53,281 nt of DNA, taken from assembly GCA_027490915.1 (NCBI GenBank), contig JAIXXG010000082.1:1-53281 (forward strand), written 5' to 3'. Shown in pieces: positions 25,267-33,918 of the stretch; positions within the stretch are counted from its first letter, which is position 1, and every line of letters starts with the position of its first letter. The stretch is from Microbacteriaceae bacterium. Its GTDB lineage: Bacteria > Actinomycetota > Actinomycetes > Actinomycetales > Microbacteriaceae. The notes below the pieces were generated by a model. The model did not search any database, was not told the DNA's origin, and saw nothing but the letters and a program-made list of their open reading frames with translations. A program made the position numbers and the translations under genes.

Positions 25267-27243
25267 GTGACTCAGGCCCTCGCGAGCGGCATCGACCGCG
25301 ACGAACTCGACCCCGCCATCCGTCCGCAGGACGACCTGTACCGGCACGTCAACGGCCGCTGGGTCGCCCGCACGCCCATCCCGGCCGACAAGGCGCGGTA
25401 CGGCTCGTTCATGATCCTCGCGGAGGAGGCGGAGAAGGCGGTCAAGGAGATCATCGAGCAGGCCCAGGCGGCCGAGCCCGGAACACCCGAGCGGAAGGTC
25501 GGCGATCTCTACGCGAGCTTCATGGACGAGGCGCGCATCGAGGCGCTCGGCGCGGCCCCGCTGGCCCCGCTGCTGGCCGAGGTCGACGCGATCGACTCGA
25601 CGGATGCCCTGCTCACGACCGTCGGCAGCCTCGAGCGGCGCGGCATCGCGGGCTTCGTGCAGCTCTTCGTCGACAACGACCCCGGCGACCCCGAGCGCTA
25701 CCTCGTCTTCGTCGAGCAGGGCGGCATCGGCCTGCCCGACGAGTCGTACTACCGGGAGGACGCGCACGCCGACACCCGCGCCGCCTACCGGGCTCACATC
25801 GAGCGGATGCTGGCCCTCGCCGGTCTCGACAACGCGGCCGCCCGTGCCGACCGTGTGGTGTCGCTCGAGACCGCGATCGCCGCCCACCACTGGGACAAGG
25901 TGCGCAACCGCGACGCCCAGGCCACCTACAACCTCGCGACGTGGGACGAGTGGGCGGGCCGCGCCGCTGGTGCCGACGGCGCCGGCGTCGACCTCGCGCT
26001 GTGGCGCGACGGCTACGGCATTCCCGCCGCGGCACTCGCCGAGGTCGTGCTGCGGCAGCCCGACGTGACCGACGGCCTCGCCGCCGAGCTCACCGGCCGC
26101 GCGCTGGACGACTGGCGCGACTGGCTGCGGTTCGCGATCATCCGGTCGATGGCGCCCTACCTGTCGAGCGCGTTCGTCGACGAGAACTTCGCGTTCTACG
26201 GCCGCACCCTCACCGGCGCGCCCGAGCTGCGCGCCCGCTGGAAGCGCGGTGTCGCGCTCGTCGAGCGCGCGATGGGAGAGGCGGTCGGGCAGGCCTACGT
26301 CGACCGGCACTTCCGCCCCGAGGCGAAGGCGGCGATGGATGACCTCGTCGCGAATCTCATCGAGGCCTACCGGCAGAGCATCGAGGGCCTGGAGTGGATG
26401 ACCCCGGCGACCCGCGAGCGGGCCCTCGACAAGCTGCAGAGGTTCACCCCGAAGATCGGGTACCCGGTGCGCTGGCGCGACTACTCCGCGCTCACGATCA
26501 CGGCCGACGACCTGCTCGCGAACGTGCAGGCGGCGGGCGAGTTCGAGTTCCAGCGCGAGCTGCGCAAGATCGGTGCGCCGATCGACCGCGACGAGTGGTT
26601 CATGACGCCGCAGACGGTCAACGCCTACTACAACCCGGGCTTCAACGAGATCGTCTTCCCGGCGGCGATCCTGCAGTACCCCTTCTTCGATGCGGGGCGG
26701 GATGCGGCGGCCAACTACGGCGCCATCGGCGCGGTCATCGGCCACGAGATCGGGCACGGGTTCGACGACCAGGGCTCGCGCTTCGACGGCGACGGGCGAC
26801 TGCACGACTGGTGGACGGAGGAGGATCGCGCCGCGTTCGAGGCGCGCACCGCATCCCTCATCGCCCAGTACGACGCGCTCGAACCGGCCGAGACGCCGGG
26901 CCACCACGTGAACGGCGCGCTGACGATCGGCGAGAACATCGGCGACCTCGGCGGGCTCGGCATCGCGTGGAAGGCCTACCTGCTCTCGCTCGACGGCGCC
27001 GAGCCGCCGGTGATCGAGGGGCTCACGGCCGCCCAGCGGTTCTTCCTCTCATGGGCGCAGGCCTGGCAGATCGCGATCCGGCCGGAGGAGGCGCTGCGCT
27101 TGCTCTCGATCGACCCGCACTCGCCCAACGAGTTCCGGTGCAACCAGATCGTGCGCAACATCGATGCGTTCTACGACGCGTTCGAGGTCGGTCCCGACGA
27201 CGCGCTCTGGCTGGCCCCCGACGAGCGGGTCACCATTTGGTAG
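25267..27243 (+). CDS. M13-family zinc metallopeptidase (PepO/neprilysin-like)
   Basis: A 658-residue protein of normal M13 length. The zinc site is HEIGH (His493, Glu494, His497) with the third ligand Glu556 in ENIGD (556-560), and the substrate-binding NAYYNP motif lies upstream. It cleaves oligopeptides. It begins LDPAIRPQDDLYRHVNGRW, typical of actinobacterial PepO. No signal peptide is visible, so it is probably cytoplasmic. The GTG start has no ribosome site and is preceded by TAGGCT at 7 bases, so it is probably read from a leaderless mRNA. The next gene begins inside its last codons. Confidence 0.94.
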   Translation: MTQALASGIDRDELDPAIRPQDDLYRHVNGRWVARTPIPADKARYGSFMILAEEAEKAVKEIIEQAQAAEPGTPERKVGDLYASFMDEARIEALGAAPLAPLLAEVDAIDSTDALLTTVGSLERRGIAGFVQLFVDNDPGDPERYLVFVEQGGIGLPDESYYREDAHADTRAAYRAHIERMLALAGLDNAAARADRVVSLETAIAAHHWDKVRNRDAQATYNLATWDEWAGRAAGADGAGVDLALWRDGYGIPAAALAEVVLRQPDVTDGLAAELTGRALDDWRDWLRFAIIRSMAPYLSSAFVDENFAFYGRTLTGAPELRARWKRGVALVERAMGEAVGQAYVDRHFRPEAKAAMDDLVANLIEAYRQSIEGLEWMTPATRERALDKLQRFTPKIGYPVRWRDYSALTITADDLLANVQAAGEFEFQRELRKIGAPIDRDEWFMTPQTVNAYYNPGFNEIVFPAAILQYPFFDAGRDAAANYGAIGAVIGHEIGHGFDDQGSRFDGDGRLHDWWTEEDRAAFEARTASLIAQYDALEPAETPGHHVNGALTIGENIGDLGGLGIAWKAYLLSLDGAEPPVIEGLTAAQRFFLSWAQAWQIAIRPEEALRLLSIDPHSPNEFRCNQIVRNIDAFYDAFEVGPDDALWLAPDERVTIW

Positions 27244-28145
27244 ACGGCCCGCTGCTGCGCGACCGGGGCGACCGAGCGGGCGCCCCCTATCGGGCGCGCC
27301 ATCTGGCCGAGGTGCGGCAGCCGAGCTTCCGGCCCGCCTACCGCGCTCTCGGCGCGGTGGCCTACGAGGGCGCACGGGTGTCGGTGGCCGTGGTCGACAT
27401 CGAGTCGGGCGAGAGCGTTTTCGCGGTCGACGAGCGCATCGTGCTGCCGACGGCGAGCATCGGCAAGATCCTGCTGCTCATCGAGGTCAGCGCGCGCCTG
27501 ACCGAGCGCACGGTGAGCGACTTCGCGATCGCCGACCGCACCGCCCACGATGCCGTGGCCGACAGCGGCATCTGGCAGCACCTGCAGGCGCCGGCGTTCC
27601 CGATCGCCGACCTCGCCGCCCTCGTCGGGGCGACGAGCGACAACCTCGCCACGAACGTGCTGCTGCGCCAGGTGGGGCTCGACGCGGTGCGCTCGCGCAC
27701 CGAGCGGCTCGGCCTCGTGCGCACGGCGCTGCTCGACCGCGTGCGCGACGTGCGCGGGCCGGATGACGCTCCGCAGCTGTCGGTCGGGTCGACCGCCGAG
27801 CTCGCCTGGCTCTTCCAGGCGCTCGCCAACGGCCACATCATCGATCCGACGACGAGTCAGCGGGTGCTGAGCTGGCTCTCGCTCAACGCCGACCTCTCGA
27901 TGGTGGCGAGCGCGTTCGGCCGCGACCCGCTCGCGCACCGCGGCGTCGAGCACAACACGTGGATGGTCAACAAGACCGGAACCGACGCCGGCGTTCGCAG
28001 CGAGGCCGGCATCCTCCGCGGCCCGCGCGCCGGTCTGGCCTACGCCGTCTCGGTGCATTTCGACGACACCGACCTCCCGCGCCGACTGCGGGTGATGGAT
28101 GCTCTCCGCACGCTCGGCCTCGATCTTCTGGAGTTCGTCCACTAG
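27237..28145 (+). CDS. Serine hydrolase with class A beta-lactamase fold
   Basis: A 302-residue protein carrying SxxK (TASIGK: Ser74, Lys77), SDN (Ser134-Asn136) and a KTG triad (NKTGT), the three active-site elements of class A beta-lactamases and related penicillin-recognising enzymes. No ExxLN omega-loop Glu was found, and no signal peptide. It may therefore be a cytoplasmic amidase, esterase or peptidase rather than a true beta-lactamase. The chosen TTG start (27237) overlaps the M13 peptidase stop. A GTG near 27312 is an alternative start that would remove about 25 residues. Confidence 0.82.
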   Translation: MVDGPLLRDRGDRAGAPYRARHLAEVRQPSFRPAYRALGAVAYEGARVSVAVVDIESGESVFAVDERIVLPTASIGKILLLIEVSARLTERTVSDFAIADRTAHDAVADSGIWQHLQAPAFPIADLAALVGATSDNLATNVLLRQVGLDAVRSRTERLGLVRTALLDRVRDVRGPDDAPQLSVGSTAELAWLFQALANGHIIDPTTSQRVLSWLSLNADLSMVASAFGRDPLAHRGVEHNTWMVNKTGTDAGVRSEAGILRGPRAGLAYAVSVHFDDTDLPRRLRVMDALRTLGLDLLEFVH

Positions 28146-28170
28146 GTCGGGGGCACCCCCGGATCACGGG

Positions 28171-28186
28171 TAGACCTTTCTGTCTA
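28171..28186. promoter_or_regulatory. TAGAC...GTCTA palindrome upstream of a surface-protein gene
   Basis: TAGAC and GTCTA flank a 6-base centre. A -10-like TATCCT (28184-28189) overlaps the right arm, so binding here could block transcription. A related element (TAGAC...TCTA) occurs at 30381-30396 before the paralogous gene. Confidence 0.35.
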
Positions 28187-28233
28187 TCCTGACAAAGTGC
28201 TGAGAGCGGCGTACCGTTCCCCTCGCAGACCCG

Positions 28234-28365
28234 GCACACCCGACATTCGCCGGGGGTTGCGCACAGCACCGACCCGAACACCCGAGAAAACCCGAACACC
28301 CGAATCCCGAACGTCCCTCGCCGGGCCCCCGCGTGGATCTTTGGGCTCCCTACCCCCAGGAGCAC
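28234..28365 (+). promoter_or_regulatory. Long 5' leader with blocks shared by the next surface-protein gene
   Basis: Three blocks recur in the same order before both surface-protein genes: GCACACCCGAC(A/G)TTCGC (here 28234-28250; there 30451-30467), an ACCCGAA(C/T)ACCCGA element (here 28272-28285 and 28290-28303; there 30489-30502), and GGGCTCCCT(A)CCCCCAGGAGCAC with the ribosome site (here 28343-28365; there 30547-30568). Conservation outside the coding region suggests RNA-level or promoter control, or a recent duplication. Confidence 0.55.
28272..28303 (+). repeat. Tandem 14-base direct repeat in the leader
   Basis: ACCCGAACACCCGA occurs twice, at 28272-28285 and 28290-28303, 18 bases apart start to start. 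Confidence 0.75.
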
Positions 28366-28368
28366 ATC

Positions 28369-30345
28369 ATGATGCGTACCCGTTTCTTGGCGGCAGCAAC
28401 TGCCGCCTTCCTCGCGCTCGGAATGAGCGTCGGCGGCGCTGGAGCCGCTATTGCGACACCGCCCACAGCGCCGACCGTTCCGGCGGGCGTGACGATCACC
28501 TACGACAACGGCACCCCGTGCAACTCGGTGGGCTACACCAAGCCCGCCTCCCTCGACAACATCAACGGCGGAACGGGCAGCGCCACGTTCGACTGGGGCT
28601 CGCTGTCGTGGAGCGGTGGAACCGTCTCCTGGACCGTCAATCCCGGATGGACGGTCGACCTCTGCGTGAAGGGCGGCAACACGTGGCCCCTCGCCGAGAT
28701 CGACCTCGGGGTGTACGTCGGTTCGACCTACACGCATCCGCAGGGCATCTCGCACCTGGGCTACTTGGCCACCTTCACCGCTCCGGTGGCGACCGCGGCC
28801 ATCACGACCACCCCGCGCGACTGCGACACGGCCACGACGTGGAACCTCGCGGGCGCCAGCATCACGAACGCCACGTGGGGCTCGCCCGTGATCTCCGGGT
28901 CGACGATCTCCATCACCGCGACAGCGACGGGCGCAGCGCTCTTCGCGGCCGGTGACGGCGTCTCGGGCGACCGGAAGTCGAAGACCTTCACCGCCGCGTA
29001 CGAGGAGGCCGGTGGCGAGAACTGCGTCCAGCCGCCCGTCGCGACAGCGAGCGTCTCGGTCGAGCCGCGCAACTGCTACGTCGCCACGTCGATCGTGATC
29101 AACGAGGGCGCCAGCTCGAACGTCACCTGGGGCGACCCGGTGATCAGCGGCGGCACCATCTCGATCACCGCGACGGCGACGGGCGATGCCCTCTTCGAGG
29201 AGGGCCTGTCGGGCGTGTCGGACGACCGCACCCAGCGCACGTTCTCGGCGACCTACGAGGAAGCGGGCGGCGATGACTGCGTGCTGCCCTCGATCGACGT
29301 CACCGCGGCGATGACCCCGCTGACCTGCGAGCCGAACACCGGCTCGTTCACCGCCGGGCTCTTCGACCCGAGCGACCCGAACGCGGACAAGCTGCTCTGG
29401 ACGACCACGGAGGGCACGGTGCCCAGCGCCTCGGCGAACCCGGTCAGCGGCGCGGGAACCGTGACGGTCACCGTGCGCGTCGCTGACGCCCACCTGGGTG
29501 ACTACGCCATCAACGACACCTCCGGCCTCGGAGTGGTGAGCACGATCATGGTGGGAGACGTCGAGACGGCCCTCATCACCTTCACGTTCACGTTCACCGA
29601 GGCGCAGGACTGCGAGCTCGATGCCGTCGTGGTTCCGGACGTCACGTACTCCGACGAGTGCGTCGGCGAGGGTCGCGACGCGGTGCAGGTCGCGGAGTTC
29701 ACCGTCACCCGTGCCGACAACGTCAGCTACTCGTACTCCGTCAACGGGGGTGACCCGGTCGACGTCGTCTTCCCCGACGGCGAGGAGACGGTGACGGTCG
29801 CGGTCGCGCCGCTCGATGAGGTCGTCGTGACGGCCGTCGCGGCCGACGGATTCCGTCTGCCCGACGACTACGAGCCGTGGAGCCACTCGTTCATCGGTGC
29901 GGCGTTCTGCCTCGACACCTTCCCGACGACCGAGGCCGCAGCGGAGATCACCCCGCCCGACTGCCTCGGCAACCCGGGCCGCATCTCGCTGACGAACGGT
30001 CTCGGAGTCATCTGGACCCTCAACGGCACGGTCGTCGCCGGCAACACGACCCACACCGTTCCGGCCGGTACGGCGGTCACCCTGGTGGCGAGCCTCGAGG
30101 GCCCCTCCGACGAGTTCCCGGGCGGATTCGGCTGGAACGACGAGGATCAGCAGACCGAGTGGAACGCGGTCATGGAGGTCGACCCGCAGTCGGGAGGCGA
30201 GGAGTGCCTGCTCGATGAGGACGAGCTGCCGACCCTCGCGTTCACCGGCGCGAACGGGCTCACCACCGGTCTCGGCATCTTCGCCGTGATCGCCATGCTC
30301 GTCGGTATGGGCTTCGTCGCCCGTCGGCACCAGGTGACTGCGTAA
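28369..30345 (+). CDS. Secreted LAxTG-anchored surface protein, paralogue of the next gene
   Basis: A 658-residue protein. ATG 28369 (or 28372) follows AGGAG by 6 bases. A signal peptide ends near AIATPP (about residue 30). Residues 40-145 form a domain shared with the next gene (CNS...KPASLD, WxxxSWxGGTVSWTVNPGWTVDLCVKGG, YTH...GISHLG). Two tandem repeats of about 90 residues follow, each starting with a Cys in an R(D/N)C context and containing PVISG(S/G)TISITATATG and AAYEEAGGENC-like ends. One unit of a Cys-bracketed repeat (Cys532, GVIWTLNG) also occurs in the next protein. LAFTG at 623-627, a membrane helix and RRH form the sorting signal. Function unknown; probably exposed on the cell wall. 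Confidence 0.85.
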   Translation: MMRTRFLAAATAAFLALGMSVGGAGAAIATPPTAPTVPAGVTITYDNGTPCNSVGYTKPASLDNINGGTGSATFDWGSLSWSGGTVSWTVNPGWTVDLCVKGGNTWPLAEIDLGVYVGSTYTHPQGISHLGYLATFTAPVATAAITTTPRDCDTATTWNLAGASITNATWGSPVISGSTISITATATGAALFAAGDGVSGDRKSKTFTAAYEEAGGENCVQPPVATASVSVEPRNCYVATSIVINEGASSNVTWGDPVISGGTISITATATGDALFEEGLSGVSDDRTQRTFSATYEEAGGDDCVLPSIDVTAAMTPLTCEPNTGSFTAGLFDPSDPNADKLLWTTTEGTVPSASANPVSGAGTVTVTVRVADAHLGDYAINDTSGLGVVSTIMVGDVETALITFTFTFTEAQDCELDAVVVPDVTYSDECVGEGRDAVQVAEFTVTRADNVSYSYSVNGGDPVDVVFPDGEETVTVAVAPLDEVVVTAVAADGFRLPDDYEPWSHSFIGAAFCLDTFPTTEAAAEITPPDCLGNPGRISLTNGLGVIWTLNGTVVAGNTTHTVPAGTAVTLVASLEGPSDEFPGGFGWNDEDQQTEWNAVMEVDPQSGGEECLLDEDELPTLAFTGANGLTTGLGIFAVIAMLVGMGFVARRHQVTA

Positions 30346-30351
30346 CCACCC

Positions 30352-30420
30352 GCGCAACGACGCGCCCCCCAAAGAGCGGCTAGACAGACCGTTCTATGGG
30401 GGGCGCGTCGCCCGTTGCGC
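30352..30420. terminator. Long hairpin between the two surface-protein genes
   Basis: Outer arms GCGCAAC/GTTGCGC (30352-30358, 30414-30420) and inner 14-bp perfect arms (30358-30371 with 30397-30410) enclose a 25-base loop. It lies 6 bases past a stop codon and probably terminates the first gene. The loop holds the TAGAC...TCTA element (30381-30396). Confidence 0.7.
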
Positions 30421-30422
30421 GC

Positions 30423-30568
30423 TATACTTTCGGAGCAAGTCTCGAATCATGCACACCCGACGTTCGCATGAGGTCGAGACGCACCCCCACCCGAATACCC
30501 GAACACCTGTACTCGGCGCACCCGCACCCACGGTCGCACCGGGCCCGGGCTCCCTCCCCCAGGAGCAC
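30423..30568 (+). promoter_or_regulatory. Promoter and conserved leader of the second surface-protein gene
   Basis: TATACT at 30423-30428 is a good -10 candidate directly after the hairpin. The roughly 140-base leader repeats the blocks found before the gene at 28369, ending in the GGAG ribosome site 6-8 bases from the ATG. Confidence 0.5.
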
Positions 30569-30570
30569 CC

Positions 30571-33500
30571 ATGCTGCGCAAAGAAGTGCGTCGACGCCTG
30601 CGTCGCCGTGAGATCCGCACCCGTCTCGTCGCGGGCGTCACGGCCATCGCCATCGGCCTCGGCCTCGCCGTCGGCGGCACCGCCGCCGCGACGGCCAACC
30701 CGAACGCGACGCTGAGCACGCCCGTCGTCAACAGCGGCGGCGTCGTCACGTACGACCAGAACGGTCTCACGTGCAACTCGTCGCTCATCAACTTCCAGAA
30801 GCCGAGCGCGCTGGACTCTTTGGGCAGCGCTGACGGCACGTACACCGCGGCCTGGGGCTCGATCAGCTGGGACGCCAGCGAGCGCACCGTCTCGTGGTCG
30901 ATCACGCCCGGGTGGGATGTCGACGTCTGCGTGAAGGGCGGCACCTACCTGTCGACGATCGACACGAGCACGGCGAGCGGCTCGAGCTATACGCACACCT
31001 ACGCGGGTCTCTCGCACCTGGGCTTCCGCATCAACGCCGCGCAGCCCACCAACGACCTCACCTGCGTCGTCGCCACGAACTACACCGGTCGCGCCCTGAC
31101 CAACGGCGACCACATCAACATGGACATCGTCCAGAACGGCCAGAAGTTCCAGGTCAACGCGCAGATCGACATCCGTCAGGCGCAAGACCCGGTGAGCGAG
31201 TCGGGCCTTGTGGTGCGCGTGAACGCCCCCGGTGGTCCGTACACCTTGCCGCTCACCAACGCCCAGCGCGACTCCGGTGTCTTCGCGTTCACGTACTCGA
31301 CATACCTATCGGATGCGTTCACGGTCGAGTGGGTGCAGTTCAACAGCACGTACTTCAACCAGAACCGCGACCAGACGCGATTCCTCGTCTGCGGTGACCT
31401 CCCCACGGAGGAGCTCGTCACGCCGACGGCGCGCATGGTTGACCTCACCTGCGATGCGGCGGGCAGCTACACCCTCGACGCGGTCGAGGGCATTCGCTGG
31501 TTCATCGGCAGCACCGAAGTGCAGCCCGGCACCTACGCCGTCGGAACCGCCGGCACCGTCGTGGTCCGCGCCGAAGCCATCTCCCCGGACTACGGCCTCG
31601 AGTCCGGCGCGCAGTCGGAGTTCACCTTCGTCTTCACCGAGCCGGATGCGGGGTGCGCGGCGGTCGATGTGAACCTCACGCTCACCTACATAGAGGAGTG
31701 CGCGCCCGACAGCACGTACACCTTCCGCGTGCGCAACGCGCAGACCTTCTCGGTGCCGTACACCTTCACCGTGGCCGGCAACCCGGCGCTCAACGGCTCG
31801 GGTATCGCGGCGCCGGGTGACAGCTTCTTCGACCTCGACCTGCCGCGCACCAACCCCGCGCAGTCGTACACCGTCACGCTGAAGTGGGGCGACGGCACGA
31901 CGATCCTCGCCGAGCAGACCACGAAGGCCAGCGGTCGCGACAAGGTCTGCGAGCTGACCGTCGAGCCGGTCGTCGACATCGCCTGCGCCACCCCGGGCTC
32001 GTACACCGTGCCTTCGGTGCTCGGCGTCTCGTGGAGCATCGCCGGCCTGCCGGTCGAGCCCGGCACCTACACGGTGGAGGACCCGAGCACGCTGACGCTG
32101 CGGGCCACCGCGACGAGCGGGCACGTGCTGTACCTCAACGGGCAGCTGTCGACCACCCGCGACTTCACGCTCACCTTCACCGAGCCCGGTCCGTGCGCCG
32201 ACCCGACCTTCGACGGCCGCACGGTCACGACGTCGGAGTGCGACAACGACACCCCGTGGATCGACTACTCGGTGATCGTGAACGACCCCGACGGTCAGCT
32301 CACCGGCACCCGCGCCACGCTGACCTTCGTGCACCCCACCGACCCGACGCAGAACCACGTGGTCGAGCTCGGTGATGTCACCGCTGGCGAGGCGCTCGCG
32401 GGCCGCATCCTGTGGCCCGGTGCGAGTGTCGACCCCGTGACCGGCGAGCCGACCGGATGGCCCGGCTGGGCGTTCGAGGGCGGCGAGTGGGTCGTGACTG
32501 ACGGCAACTTCGCCTGGACGCGCGACCTCACGGAAGTGACTCTCACGGTCAACCCCTCGATGCAGATCGCCATCGGCTACCCGCCGGCCACGCCCGAGTG
32601 CGTCGCCGGTCCGGTCGAGCTCGAGCCGATCCCGGTGAAGGAGACCTGCCTCACCGACGGCCAGGCCGCCTACGACCTGCCCGCGATCACCGGGGTCACC
32701 TGGTTCGTCAACGGTCAGCAGCGCGACGCCGGCACCTACCCGGTGCTCGCCGCCGAGACGGTCGAGATCACCTTCACGATTGACCCCGCGGCGGCCGGAG
32801 GGCCCTACGCCCTGAAGCCGGGAGCCGACGAGTCGTTCACCTTCGCCTTCACGGCCGGTGATCTCTGCGACCTGCCCGAGCTGCCCGTGACGAACGCGTC
32901 GATCGCCTTCCTCGAGCCGACGTGCGACCTCGGTCAGCAGCTCGACCCGGCGAACTTCGTGGTCGAGGATGCGGAGCTCGCGCGCTACGCCCCCGAGCTC
33001 TCCGACCTCGAGGGCCCGAGCTACTCGGTCGTCTTCGTCATCACCGACGACGACGCGGTGTTCTTCGACTCGTCGGAGCCCGTGCCCGGGCGCACGGTGT
33101 CGGACGGCGGAAAGACGCTGACCTTCACGGGAACCCTGCTCGGCCCCGACCGCAGCGAGGAGTGCGTCACCGTCGTCGAACTGCGCGACCCGGTGAGCTA
33201 TGTCGACACCTGCTTCGAGCAGAGCTTCACGATCACCCGCGTGGTGGGCATCGTCTACACGGTGTACATCAACGATGAGACGCCGTTCGTGGTCGAGTGG
33301 GTCGGCGACGAGACCACGCGCACCTACGCGGTCGAGGAGGGTGACAGCGTTCGCGTCGTGCCCTCACCGGCGAGCGACCGCTACACGATCTCACCCGAGC
33401 CCGCTCCGTTCGAGCGCACGTTCGCCGTGTACCCGTTCGAATGCCTCGAGACCTCGCCGCTCACCACCGCGAGCGCCTCGTTCACCCCGGCAACCTGCTC

Positions 33501-33813
33501 CGACATGACCAACTGGGTCACGCTGCAGGAGGCCGACGGCGTGCAGTGGTGGGTCAACGGTGAGCGGGCCGAGGCCGGTACCTGGCCGGCGACGACCGGC
33601 GAGACCGTCGTGACGGTCACGCCGCTGCCCGGCTTCGGCTTCCCGGCCGAGCAGCCCACGCGCTGGGAGTTCGAGGGGGTCGATCCCTCGGCCGAGTGCC
33701 TCGAGCTGGCGTCGACGGGTGTGGGCCAGGGCGCCCTCGCCGCCGGGATCGCCGGACTCGTCATGCTGCTGCTCGGTGCGGGCATCCTGGGGTACCGCCG
33801 CCAGCGCGCCTGA
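30571..33813 (+). CDS. Large secreted LAxTG-anchored surface protein with Cys-bracketed repeats
   Basis: A 1080-residue protein. A long basic signal peptide (KEVRRRLRRREIRTR, then a hydrophobic core) ends near ATANP (residue 43). Residues about 50-150 match the N-terminal domain of the preceding gene (GWDVDVCVKGG, YTHTYAGLSHLGF). Four divergent repeats of about 75-80 residues begin near Cys294, Cys472, Cys693 and Cys976. Each has a Cys near the start, a GVxWxxxG core strand, a (G)TY or GTW turn, an aromatic-rich strand (FTFVF, FTLTF, FTFAF, WEFEG) and a closing Cys. LASTG (1046-1050), a helix and YRRQR form the sorting signal. Function unknown; the repeats look like disulfide-stabilised beta-sandwiches that extend the protein from the wall. 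Confidence 0.85.
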   Translation: MLRKEVRRRLRRREIRTRLVAGVTAIAIGLGLAVGGTAAATANPNATLSTPVVNSGGVVTYDQNGLTCNSSLINFQKPSALDSLGSADGTYTAAWGSISWDASERTVSWSITPGWDVDVCVKGGTYLSTIDTSTASGSSYTHTYAGLSHLGFRINAAQPTNDLTCVVATNYTGRALTNGDHINMDIVQNGQKFQVNAQIDIRQAQDPVSESGLVVRVNAPGGPYTLPLTNAQRDSGVFAFTYSTYLSDAFTVEWVQFNSTYFNQNRDQTRFLVCGDLPTEELVTPTARMVDLTCDAAGSYTLDAVEGIRWFIGSTEVQPGTYAVGTAGTVVVRAEAISPDYGLESGAQSEFTFVFTEPDAGCAAVDVNLTLTYIEECAPDSTYTFRVRNAQTFSVPYTFTVAGNPALNGSGIAAPGDSFFDLDLPRTNPAQSYTVTLKWGDGTTILAEQTTKASGRDKVCELTVEPVVDIACATPGSYTVPSVLGVSWSIAGLPVEPGTYTVEDPSTLTLRATATSGHVLYLNGQLSTTRDFTLTFTEPGPCADPTFDGRTVTTSECDNDTPWIDYSVIVNDPDGQLTGTRATLTFVHPTDPTQNHVVELGDVTAGEALAGRILWPGASVDPVTGEPTGWPGWAFEGGEWVVTDGNFAWTRDLTEVTLTVNPSMQIAIGYPPATPECVAGPVELEPIPVKETCLTDGQAAYDLPAITGVTWFVNGQQRDAGTYPVLAAETVEITFTIDPAAAGGPYALKPGADESFTFAFTAGDLCDLPELPVTNASIAFLEPTCDLGQQLDPANFVVEDAELARYAPELSDLEGPSYSVVFVITDDDAVFFDSSEPVPGRTVSDGGKTLTFTGTLLGPDRSEECVTVVELRDPVSYVDTCFEQSFTITRVVGIVYTVYINDETPFVVEWVGDETTRTYAVEEGDSVRVVPSPASDRYTISPEPAPFERTFAVYPFECLETSPLTTASASFTPATCSDMTNWVTLQEADGVQWWVNGERAEAGTWPATTGETVVTVTPLPGFGFPAEQPTRWEFEGVDPSAECLELASTGVGQGALAAGIAGLVMLLLGAGILGYRRQRA

Positions 33814-33837
33814 CCGGCACTCGCACCGAACCCGAGC

Positions 33838-33874
33838 GATGCGCCGGGCCGACCCGATCACGGCCCGGCGCATC
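33838..33874 (+). terminator. Hairpin terminator after the large surface-protein gene
   Basis: A 13-bp perfect stem (33838-33850 with 33862-33874) around an 11-base loop, 25 bases past the stop codon at 33813. A second GC hairpin (GCCGCC/GGCGGC, 33885-33901) follows. Confidence 0.75.
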
Positions 33875-33918
33875 ATCGCGCCCAGCCGCCGCTCGGGCGG
33901 CGGTGCGACGATGACGTC

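Noticed and set aside
28272-28303. CRISPR-like repeat array
   Set aside because: Two 14-base copies separated by four bases are too few and too short, and no cas genes lie nearby.
27967-30372. Long open frame (about 800 codons) opposite the first surface-protein gene
   Set aside because: Arg-rich with no domain. The plus-strand gene has a signal peptide, repeats and a sorting signal, so the antisense frame is a shadow.
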